Source: Saccharina japonica
Lineage: Eukaryota; Sar; Phaeophyceae; Laminariales; Laminariaceae
Assembly: GCA_008828725.1 (NCBI GenBank)
Contig: MEHQ01003689.1
Location: 70,310 to 134,309, forward strand
Length of the DNA stretch: 64,000 nt
Direction: 5' to 3'
The notes below the pieces were generated by a model, which made no database searches, was not told where the DNA came from, and saw only the letters and a program-made list of their open reading frames with translations. The stretch's first letter is position 1. Each line of letters starts with the position of its first letter. The position numbers were made by a program, and so were the translations under genes. This document shows, in pieces, positions 51,801 through 63,800 of the stretch.

Positions 51801-54800
51801 GCTCCTTATATTATTTAGAAACAACCTTACGTTCCTTATATTGAGGAACATCCGTACGGTCCTTATACTTAGGGACACCCGTACGGTCCTCAAATTGACT
51901 GGTGCTGCGATAGGGGGGGTACCCACATTTTCACTGCCGGATTTCGGCCACTCGGTCGAGTGGCTCCGAATCTAACGGAATATTGGACCTAAACATAGTT
52001 TGTTCGCGTTACATAACAAAACCTCCAATGGCGGTGCATACAGAACAACAACAAAACTTGAAAAGGTTATGAGTACAACGCAGTAAAACAGTCACTCGGC
52101 CGAGTGGCTCTGTGCAAGTGAAAGACAAGCACCTACACACTACCCCCCTACCGTAGCACGAGTCTATTTAGGAACATTCGTGTGGTCTTATATTTAGGGA
52201 CATCTGTACGGTCCTTTTACTTAGAGACACCCGTACGGTCCTCATATTTAGGAACATTCGTGTGGTCTTATATTTAGGAACATCCGTACGGTTCTTATCC
52301 TTTGGGACAACCGTACGGTCCGTTGTTTAGGTACATCCGTATGGCCTCTATCTTTAGGAACATCCGTCGTACGGTCCTTGTATTTAGGGGCATCCGTGCA
52401 GTCCTTATATTTAGCGACACCCGTGCGGTCCTTATCTTTCCGGACATCCGTGCTGTACTTATTGTTAGGTAAGTCCGTACGGTCCTTAAATTTAGGAGCA
52501 TCCGTGTGGTCTTTATATTTGGGAACATCCGTACGGCCCTTTTGTTGTTTAGAGACACCGGTACGGTCCGTTGTTTCGGTGCATCCGAAAGGCCCTTCTA
52601 TTTAGGTACGCGTACACCCGTACGATCATCACATTTAGAGACGTCCATACGGTTCTTATATTTAGGGACACCAGTACGATCCTTATCTTGAGGTACATAT
52701 TTAGGGACATCCGTACGGTCCATATATTTAGGAACATCCGTACGGTCCTTATATTATTTAGGGACATCCCGTGCGGTCCTTATACAATTTCGGGACACCC
52801 GTACGGTCCTTATAATATTTAGGGACAACTGTATGTAGTGTGATACATGACAGCTAAAATAAATAAAAAAACATGTCCCAAAATATAAGGGTTGTGTGCG
52901 GAGTATTATTCACCCCAAAGATGCCCTACTTTTCGGGACATAGTAGTGGAGACGAGACTCGCACGGCAAATAGTAAGCTAAGATCTACGGCAAGACGAGT
53001 GCAAAGGTTGACAGATAAAGGTTTCCAACCATACCAAAAGGTGTTTTTTTTACGCATGTACCCGTGATCCTGGGTTACCGGCTTTGCAAGCGACCAATGC
53101 CGTTGCGGACTAACATAAATAATGGCAACTCGTCTTTTTCCAAGCTGGCCGACGATTTTGCAGAGACCGTTGTTATTGTTTCTTGACAACACAGTATTTT
53201 CCAGGGATGAATGAGCGTGATACCGGTCCCGGTTCGCGAGCGGCTCGAAAAAATCCGTTCGAGGTTCTCGGAACAATCGCGACTGTTGAAGGTTTGGCAC
53301 TAGCCCCTGAAACATAAGCGCCTCCATGCTTATGTTGGCAACCTCGCGCTTAAGGTCTTTCTGACAAGGGGTTGATAGCGATCCATTGCGGCGGCGGTTG
53401 TTTTAACGCGGTTCTGACAATGGCTCATTCTGCGGCATACTGGCACATACAGCAGTAGGGTTTCCAAACATTTATGAATGGCGTTGCGGGTGAACGTTGC
53501 TTTGTCGTGACAGGTTTTCGAAGCTGGCCAATGACGTCGCCGAATCGGCGCCGCGGTTCCGCGAGTGGTTCGACACCGCCGCCCCCGAGGTGGAGAAGCT
53601 TCCGCTGGATTGGCGAGAGCTTGACAAGAAGCCGTTCTTGAAGCTGCTGGTCGTGAGGTGTCTGAGGCCCGACCGCGTTACGCAGGTGTGCTTGCTTGGC
53701 TTTGCCACATGGGTGCTGGCGATGAGATTATGCATTGCCTTGACTTTGGTGTTGTTGATGTAACTGTTAGTGGTGGTGTTGGTTTCGCTGTTGGTGGTAT
53801 TGTCATTGCCGCAGAGGATGTTGCTGTTTGTGGTGGTTTTGATGCTTTTATTGGCGATGACAGTGGTGCTGTTGTTGTTATGGTTGTTGTTATGTTACAT
53901 GTTTTACTGTGCTAGCCTGAGCCTGAGCCTTAGCCTTAGCCTTAGCCGTAGCCTTAACCTTAGCCTTAGCCTTAGCCTTAGCCTTAGCCTTAGCCTTAGC
54001 CTTAGCCTTAGCCTTAGCCTTAGCCTTAGCCTTAGCCTTAGCCTTAGCCTTAGCCTTAGCCTTAGCCTTAGCCTTAGCCTTAGCCTTAGCCTTAGCCTTA
54101 GCCTTAGCCTTAGCCTTAGCCTTAGCCTTAGCCTTAGCCTTAGCCTTAGCCTTAGCCTTGGCCTTGGCCTTGGCCTTAGCCTTAGCGATAGCGATAGGCT
54201 TCGCGTTTGTATTGGCGTCAGTATCAGGGTTGGTGTTGGCGCTGACGTGTTCATATGACCCAACGCTTTTACGTAGAGCTCGCGGGCAGCTTGATCAAAC
54301 CTGCCCTCCGCCACACGGACGACGATGGTTCCGAAACGATCGATCATAGACCCAACCCACCGTCGGAGTTGCACGTTTTGACTCGTAAAGATTTTCAAGT
54401 TAGCAACTATTGTACCGGTTAGTGAGACCATCTTAGTACGCAGGGGTATGTTCTTGTTTCAGGGCTAGCGCATAGGAAGTTTGATCTAGTTGCGCGAGCA
54501 AAGTTCTTCGAAATTCGTGTTTCGGGCGAGATAGTGAGCTCTTCATGCGAGGAGCTCAGAAAATATCAAACTGTCACTCCTAAAAGGGCATTGCTGTACC
54601 CGAGTGCGTGGACAAGGGCACCCGGCCTAGGGTCCTAGCTTCCAACACTGTGGCGTATTCTCACGAAGTAATCCACGCGCATTTTCGCGCAAGAACTTGC
54701 TGCGCTCTTCTCCCTGCTTTATACGATTGTCAACGGATGCCCGCGCTTGGTGCTCGCAATGTCTGCCTGGTCGGTGAAAACCTGACATGCTCCATCCCAG

Positions 54801-57800
54801 CTTTGTAGGAATGCGAGGGTCTGTGGCCATACGACTACGGCCGTGCATTGATACGAAGGACACCCCCCCCCCCCTCCCCCGCTTCCCTTCCCTGCTCTGT
54901 TTGCGTCGTCACGGAGCAGGCGATCGCACATTTCGTGAGAAACAACTTGCCGGACGGACCGTCTTTCGCTGACATTGACGCCAAGCTCAACAGCTTCCAG
55001 GTGGGTGTGTACGAACAACGCCGCAGTTTTCCACGTTCACGTAGGCGTCCCTTTGGACGGTCTAACAACAGCAGGCCTAATAATGTGGAGTGAGGTACGG
55101 AGCCAAGCACGCGCCCGAGCGGCCTGAACCGAGGCAGTGAAAATGATAGCATCATACCCCCCCCCACACACACAGACACAAACCTACCGTAGCACCAGTC
55201 CAATGTTACCAACATTTTGTACGAGTGAACGCGGGAGTGCATTTAATTTTCGACGTCGTTTTCTTTAAGCCCTTAAGAAGTGGTCCCACGAATTTGGGGA
55301 CAGACTACTTGGGGAAATAGTGTGGGGCATCTTTTGTCCCTCTTCGAAATGTTTGGGTTAAGGTAAGGGATCCTCTTCGATTTTTACCCTCTTCGATTTT
55401 TTTTCCGCCAGGTGGATTCAAGTAATGATACCTGGTACGACCGCGATGATCTCCGAAGCATTTACACCCCGAATAACACCATAACATATCAGACCCCAAC
55501 GCACACAATTTGACCACATTTATCATTGTATCAATACATGTCTGAGCTCCGCACTTGGGGAGCTCCATACGAACAGTAAGTCACCGAAAAATGATTTCGG
55601 GGGGGGGGGGTAGAAGTGCTACCCGAGCAACAATCTGATGAAACTGCATATACTCTGAACACATATTGCACCAAGAATGGTTCAAGTCCGGCGGTTTTGG
55701 GCTAAGGATCCCGATCGTTCATAAAATGTTTTAGCCTAAAAAAGGTATACCGTATACTGCTGTACCTCCATCGTAAATATCTCGCTGCTATACAGTACAG
55801 GACACCTATTAATAATAAGATACAGGAAATACGGTCCAGGCTGGATTTCTTATTCGAGAGAGGGTGCTTTCAACTCTAATTTCAATATAACGACTCCATT
55901 ATTTCTACACTTTCCTCGTAATCTCACGCTGGCTTTCTTATTATCCTGTTTCTTATTAGGTATCCTGTCCTGTCCTGTACTATATTTTATGTCGAACGTT
56001 TTCAGGTTTTGTCGGAGGCGTTCCGAGACTCGGACCCGTCGACGCCAATATACTTCATCCTGTCGGCGGGAGCCAACGTCACGGCTGACGTCGATAAACT
56101 TGCGGACAAGCACCACATGGAGAGGGGGGTCACGTACCACGACATTTCGCTTGGACAGGTATATAGGCCGCCGTTTGGATATCGATATGGCCGTATACAG
56201 CCGACCACTAAACTGTAGGCTGCCTACTGCAGCAATTCTCTGATTCATGCCCGAGAGAGCTGACCCTTCGCCAGAGGGATTTTCAGCCGTACACCGAAGG
56301 GCTGCATGACGGCTCGCGACCCCCGAGGTCTATTTACGAAGGATCATAGTAAATAGGACCACATATTGTTAGTAAAATTAGTTGAATATGTAGGTCTTTG
56401 TGTGTACCGTAGGTCCTATTTACTACATTAGCCCACCCCAAAATATAAGTAGAATGCTGTTTTATGGCCTGTCTCGTGACAGTCTAGCTCTGCGTATATA
56501 CCTGCCTGGGTTCCGAGACTTGCGATAGGAACGTACGATAACTGTCCTTCACATTATCATATATATACATACACGATACTCGTACGAGTAGTTTGTATGC
56601 GTTATTTAGACGGGTGCAGCAGCCGGGGGGGGGGGGGGGGGGGGGGTGCATTTAGCTCCTTCCTTTTCGGCCGCTCAGAGCCACTCTGACGAGTGACTAA
56701 ACCATGTGCCTTTGCGGTCTTCTAAGAATTTGAGTTTTTTTTTCCAATTACTTTCGCAATAAGCAACGCCATGGGAGTGTTCAGTACTCTGAGTCATCGA
56801 CAAACAATCCTGCCTAATTTGAGTGAGGTGCAGAGCGACCCCTCCGAGTGGTGCGAACTCGGTAACGAAAATAAGGGGTCGTATTAGAATATCCCCCCTA
56901 CCATGGCACTACTGTAGTCGCTACACCTATTTTGGGGGACCATAGTAAATAGGACCAAATAGTGTTACTAAACATTGGTAGATATATAGGTTTTTGTGTG
57001 TACCGCAGGTCGTATTTACTATGGCCCCCCGCAGTGGTATTTGTTGGAGGCTCCTCACTTGGCTAGAGTAGAGGCTTTCTACAACACCGCAACCCAAAAC
57101 CTGACCTCGAGAACAAAAAACGATAATTGCTCAACCGGATGAAGAAGTACCAGATGATGTCTAAACTAGATGTCTCAGCTATTTGTCGAAAAATAGTGAC
57201 AAGCACAAACAAATGTTCGTCCGAAATAGTCAGTCGTGAAGATGGTGTTTAACAAAGTTCCGTCCTTGTCGTAGCTCCCTTTGGTGCCCTTCATAAGGGG
57301 TGTAAGGGAAATAAAGGATATAACGGATAGAACGGATATAAAGGATATAACGGACATAACGGATATAACGGATATAACGAATATAACGGATATAACGGAT
57401 ATAAAAGATGTAACGGGTATAAAGGATAGAACGGACATAAATGATATAACAGATATAAAGGATATAACGGACATAAAGGATAGAACGGATAGAACGGACA
57501 TAAAGGATATAACGGATATAACGAATATAACGGACATAAAGGATAAAAAGGATATAAGGGTTATAACGGATATGAGGGAGAGCGGCCGAACCAAGCATGA
57601 GGTTGGTGCTATCACCCGTCCGCCCGCCTGTCTGTCAGCAACGCGGGCGCTCAGCAATACCGGTAGGCTCGTATTGCGGCAGTGCTGTACGACTCCTTGA
57701 CTCGCAACCATTCTATCTCGGACACCATCCATTGTATCCCGGACACCAACCGTTGTATCCCGGACACCATCCATTGTATCTCGGACAACAACCATTTTGT

Positions 57801-60800
57801 ATGTTATCTCCCAACCACGCAGTGGCCGTCCAATCCGTAGCCGTGTCACTTGTTATCGTCAATGTTCCTCCTTCGTTCCAAGAGGGTTAAAGCCGGGATA
57901 CGTAGTAACGGTTTGTAAACGTGTTAACAGTGCGGGTAGGCGCAATTTGACAGCGGGTCGACGAAGGAACAAAGGACCGATGAAGTCACATTTCGCGATA
58001 AAAATGAAAAGGCGCGAACGTTAGTGAGGTGGGGGGGGGGTGCTATGCGACGCCGGACCTGAGTTACGACGATGAATAGGAGGGAGAGAAAAAATGTCAT
58101 GAATCGGAAGGAAAACAAAAACAAACGCATCTATTAAATAGCTGTCCCTCTGCCTGTGTATACGTTGGAATTCTTCACGCGTCTAACAGATCACGATCTA
58201 GATAGTACATACTGTAGTAAACCATTATATCATTTTTAGTGACTCATCGACATATTACAGTAGGTTGCCGCTATGAGAAGCGTTGCGTAGGATCTGTGTA
58301 GCACAGATCCACCCCACGAAAACCATGAGCTACATGAATCATCACCGAGTGTATTTATACTGCTCCCACGCGGGAACGCGAGCAGATCATACAGATGATA
58401 CAGATCAGTCATACAGATCAGGGATCGGTCGGCCTTGAAAGACTCATAGCATTGAGTGGGAATATCGATCATCTGTCCGACTTTATAGTGAAAGGTAGCT
58501 TTGTCTTCGGCTTTTGCGCTTATGCCTCCCCGCCCTCCTACCCCCTTCGTCTTGCGAAAGGGATGCGTGGTCAATGGTCAATGAACTCTAAGGCAAGCAA
58601 CAAATGAGTACGCCCCCCCCCCCCCCGCCCGCCTATGTGTGTGGTTCGTTCGGGCGGCGGCTACACATTTTCACCATCATGCGTGTGCTTCGGCCTAATC
58701 ACATTTTTTGTACTGGTGGCGTTGTGTCCTTGGCGGTCTTCGTTTCTCACAGGGGCAAGAAGTGGTCGCGATGGACCGCCTGGACGCGGGAAGTGCACAG
58801 GTGACATTCTCATGCTTTCCCTACCTTTGTCTTTTTCTCCCTTCTCTCATGTTTGTTTCTCTTCTCATTTTGTCTTTTTTTCCGTTTAGATTGACTTCAC
58901 TGCTTGCTTGGTCGAGATGTCCGATGTGCTTCGGTTATTATGTTGTGTATCGTACTGCTTCGTCGTTTGTACGTTGTTGTTGTAGTTTGTTTTCCCTGGG
59001 GCATTCTTCCACACCAGGGTTGTTTTGAGTCTGTCCCGTGAGCCCCACGGACTAGACTTTGGCGATAGGTTAATGTGGGAACAACAGCACAAAAACCAAC
59101 AGGTGGCAGCTAGTTTGGCGAAAACGCTCCCAGATGATAGTTTCCGGCACTGTATATTGGAGCAATGCCTGCCATATAGGGGTAGTGCCTTATTTCCTGA
59201 GCTCCTCAGCTCCTCACATGAGCAGCTCATTGTCTCACTCGAAACGTGACTTCGAAGAAGGTTGCTCGCGTAACCCGACCAATATTTATAGGACCCACAT
59301 ATACCAGTAATCGTAACACAATTACCGGTGTAGTATTACAGGTGACCATAGAAACTGGGACCACGTATTATCTAGATCATGATGTATTTGTAGATGATCT
59401 AGAACATGGCCTATCTCTACATGATCTAGATCATGATATATCTGTAGCTGATCTACTGTAGATCATGATCTATTTGTAGATGATCTAGATCATGATCTAT
59501 CTATAGCTGATCTACATCATGATCTATCTGCAGATGATCTAGATCAGGATACATCTGAAGGTTGTCTAGGTCATGATATATATGTAGCTGGTCTACAGTA
59601 GATCATGATATATATGTAGCTGATACTGATCATGATCTATCTGTGGCTGGTCTAGATCATGATATATCTGTAGATGATCTAGATCAACATATATATGTAG
59701 ATGATCTAGATCACGATCTATCTGTAGATGATCTGTCTATCCGACGTGGAAAACACTTGGGAAAAACACAAGACTTTTTGAACTCACCACAATTACGATA
59801 TTGACTCTCTGAGCGTTGCCTCGAATGTGTTTCAGGGTCACTGGGTGGTCCTGAACAACATCCACCTGATGCCCAGATGGCTGCCCAGCCTGGACAAGCG
59901 GCTGGACTACTTCAAAGAGATCGGATCGAACCCCGGGTTCCGCGTGATGCTGTCCTCGGATCCTTCCAACATGATACCCGTGGGGATTCTGCAAAGGTGT
60001 GAACTTGGTTTCCTTTCGTATTATGGCGTTTTATTCGGTAGTAGTACTAGCCCCGGGTTACGGGAAAATCTGTATATTCCGACCCTGCCAACAGGATACC
60101 CGTGTAGATTTCTGCAAAGGTGTGAACTGGGTTTCCCTTCGAAAATATTGCGTTGGTTTAGTTTGATTTTCCCGGGGTCCCGGGTGATGCTGAGCTCGGG
60201 CCCTTCTAGGCATGATGCCCGTGGGGATTCTGCAGAGACGTAAACTGGTTTCCTTTAGTAATATGGCGTTTTTCTGCACGATTAGCCGCGGGTTCCGGGC
60301 AACGCTGTATTTTCGGACCCTGCCAACATGATATCGGTGGAAACTCCGCAAAGGTATGAACTCTGGGTTTCCAGTTTTGAGGGGGGAGGGGGTAATTTAC
60401 AGGGGAGGGCTGTGCTTGTTCATTATCATCCACACCCGTGGGCGTATGGCCATAGACCCTGGCATCCCTAAGAGTGAAAGGTTGAGACCGGGCACGTCGG
60501 GTTTTTGTTGATCAAGGAAGATATTAAATGCACCGAGCGCGAAGCGCCGTGAGGTGTTGGGCGAGTCGTATGCTACAAAGAACCGCTTGGGGGGGGCAGA
60601 ATTTCTTGCATACGGAGGACAGCGTTGAATGGTTGTTGTTTGTTCTGGCGCGGCAACTTCCAGAGACAGCGATGGGCATCCTACTTCGAATGCATGTATC
60701 CGCCTCGTGGGTGCCTTACAGCACACCTGGTTCTGGTATACCCACCACGGGATGTGATACTTCTCCTTCTGTTGAGTCCAGGTTCCCCACCCCGCACAAA

Positions 60801-63800
60801 ACGAACTTACTCGTCGCGTAGCCACGATAGAGGTAACACTTTTTTCAGATTTTGTTTCTGAATGATCGGGCTTCTTAACTCAAATTCGTCGGACTTTCAT
60901 TCTTGTGTTGCCATATTTTCCATAGCTTACCTAGCTCATGGAATTGTTGGTCGGGTACGTAGCACTTTTGGTTACTTGCTAAATCGGTTTTCGGGTGAGG
61001 TATGGAGCTCCTCAAGTGACCAGCTCAGAAAAATCACGGTGCACGCCTATCGTAGCATTCGTTGGGGGGCGTTGGAATGTATGTCCTCCGCCCCCCATGT
61101 CTGTTGTCGAGGTAACGTGTGTCCAATAGGCGAGCGATGAGGGTTATGTCACAATCTATATGTAGATATCCCGCACAACCTAACGGGGGACTTAAGCTTA
61201 CCGCAGATTATAGGTACGTCAGTACCGCTGAAATTGTGTATGACTACGGATGATTGCCGCCCTCCGACCCTTCCAACATGACATCCGTGAGAATTCTACG
61301 AATAAAATGGTGAGCTGGGTTTCCTTTCGTAATGTAGCGTTTCTTATTGTCACCAATCTCGGGTTCCGGGTGGTGGTGGTAAGGATGCTGAGATACTTCC
61401 CCTTGGTCTGGACGCAGGTGCATCAAGCTGACCAACGATCCACCCTCGGGGCTGAGGGCAAACCTGAAGCAGGCGTTCGCTTCCTTCTCGAGAGAAGAGT
61501 ACGGTGATCTGGAGCCAAGGTACGAGTAGAGATCGGAAATAATATATTTCTATATTTCGTAAAATATATATATTGTAACGAGGGACCATATTAAACGGGG
61601 ACCAAATATTGTTAGTTAAAATAGGTCAACAAAAGGTCTTCGTTTCAGTCGTAGGTCCTGTTTACTATGGTTCCCCGTACTACTACTGAATACCGGGTAC
61701 TTACAGCAGTGTATGTGGGTGAGTCGCCGAGTTTAGATTTTTAGGGAAATTACCAGGTGGAAACCTCAAGCAGGCGTTCACCTCAAGCATACCACGGTGG
61801 TAAACACCAGGGAGTAGATGTCAACATCCCGTACGCACAGCATGGAACTCCACCTTTCGAGGGTATGTTTTTATACTTCCAGTACGAAGTACATGATACT
61901 CAGGTCCACGGGAACTCCAAGTCGGCACAACGCATATTACTCTCTATGAGCGAAGCAAACTGTCGGGTTGGGTGGTTGGAAGCTGTTTAAGGTTTATCAT
62001 CAGCCTTGCCAGACTGGTTGTGTCGTACGTCTGCAGCCGGGCCACACACCACACGCGTGCATACGGCTACGTAGCTACATTTTGTTTTCACGGAATAGCT
62101 CGCTCGCTCGCTCGCTCGCTGCTGCGCGTATTATCGGTACCACCAGGACGGTAATACCTCTTGGCTCTTTTAAGCTCTCGCCTTTGCCCTGTGCCTTCAG
62201 CAACACATACGCGTTTCGGCTGACCCAAGAGAGTGCCCTCTGGCGTAGAAGACATCATACCGAGGCATGCTACGATAGAGGTGCACCATGTTATTTCTGA
62301 GCTCCTCACTTAAGGATCGTCATGTACCTCACGGAAAAAATGATTTTTGAAGAAAAACAAAATGCTGCCGGATGCGAAATCTCATGACCGAAGTACAATC
62401 TGAAACATTATTCGTCACAAACATGAAAGTCCGACAAATTTGGGCTAAGGAGCCCGATTTTTCAGAAAACGATTGAGCCAAAAAGTGCTACCTCTACCGT
62501 AGCACTAGTCTACCGAGGGTGGTTTTTTGCATCACGAGTAGCTAGAGAACACCGTGTGCAGCGCCCATCAGGCCTTGGAGGAATCTGTCGCCCTGGGGTC
62601 AGCCCGTGTGCACACTCCTCATCAGATCGAGAAGCCTCTTGGTCGTTTGGTTTACCGTAAGTTCGTGCGCAAACCTCCCCAGATCGACGGACCCTGTTGG
62701 CCTTTGGTTGGCCGTTGTACCGAGCCCGCCGGACCGAGAAACCTGCTGATCGTTTGGCTACTCGTATGTAGAGCCCGTCAGATCGAGGAACCCCGCTGCT
62801 CTTTGCCGTGCCCGTGCGCAACGCCCATCGCATCGAGGAACCTGTTGCTCTTTGGCTGAACCGCGTTATCAGCTCGCATGGACATCGAAGAGCCCGCAGC
62901 TTGATGCTGTTGCCCTTTGGTTGGTTTACCCGTGTGCAAACCCGATAAACCTCAGCCCCCTCCCTTGTGAGGGGATATCGATCAGCACGAACCGGCACCT
63001 TCGGGTCATGCTAGGACACGTTGCGACGCTACGACAGCTCCAACCCATCCATTCTGCTTGCGCGTGTAGATGCGTGCTACGTAGCACGTTTTGGCTGAAT
63101 CGTGTTCTTAACGATCGGGCTTCTTAACCAAAATTCGTCGGAATTTCATTTCTGTGACGAAAAATGTTTCAGAGTATACTTCGATCATGATATTTCTCAT
63201 CCGGCAGCACTGTTATTTTCCTCCAAAATCATATTTTTCCGTGAGGTAGGACGCTCCTTAAGGGAGGAGCTCAGAAAAAACAAGGTGCATCTCTATCGTA
63301 GCATGTGTCTTTTAGTACTATTGCGTTCCCCATGTACGACGCATAGGGTGTTCGCTTTCGTGGTGTTACTCGGTTCGTTTTAATGTACGGGTCCGTGCAC
63401 GTGCGATAGGGCGTGTTATTACCGCTCTCAGGCTGAGTGTACTTGCCTCCGCTGTCTACCGTGGCGTGATTCCCCTTGTTTGCCGTTCATGCTCGGCAGG
63501 ACACAAGGCATTCTGTTTGGCCTGTGCCACTTCCACGCGCTGATGCTCGAACGAAGAAAGTTCGGACCAAAGGTGAGACTACACAGCCACACACGCCACA
63601 TATCACAATAGCTCTATCCCGCGTATGACGTCCGACCGATACGTACGATCAACTCCACGACCATCACTATAAAATTGGCCCGTCTCGGTACATCTTCAAA
63701 AATATCTGAGTTTTACTACAGTGTCACCTCCACGACCACCCTGCTTGGCCCTCTCCCCCGCTTATGTGTCCTTGCGGTCAGGGGTTGACCGGGGTTCACA

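Larger units (their letters stand above)
51708..53513 (+). other. Intron 27
   Basis: 27-bp minisatellite 51785-52830 interrupted by F8 51897-52164, then a decayed exon 28 copy. Confidence 0.8.
53686..54919 (+). other. Intron 28
   Basis: (GCCTTA)n array 53916-54186 and F6 repeat 54745-54870. Confidence 0.8.
56159..58752 (+). other. Intron 30
   Basis: F1 56334 and 56931, a poly-G run of over 20 bases at 56624-56646, 9-bp array 57305-57575, 21-bp repeat 57715-57800, SINE fragment 58012-58125, F7 58545-58608. Confidence 0.8.
59997..61417 (+). other. Intron 32
   Basis: Decayed copies of the exon 32 3' end (60040-60370 and 61245-61345) and F2 60815-61062. Confidence 0.8.
61520..63499 (+). other. 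Intron 33
   Basis: F1 61576-61679, short decayed exon 33 fragment 61755-61795, F2 62268-62511 and 63069-63309, degenerate 60-bp repeat 62550-62950. Confidence 0.8.

Noticed and set aside
52165..52830. CRISPR-like array
   Set aside because: Units of 27 bp are contiguous with no spacers, and the sequence is eukaryotic.
53770..54431. Ser-Leu and Arg-Leu repeat proteins
   Set aside because: Translation of the GCCTTA array.
54640..54720. Decayed copy of exon 29
   Set aside because: Only about 25 bases of loose similarity (GCGCATTTTCGCGCAAGAAC); too weak to claim.
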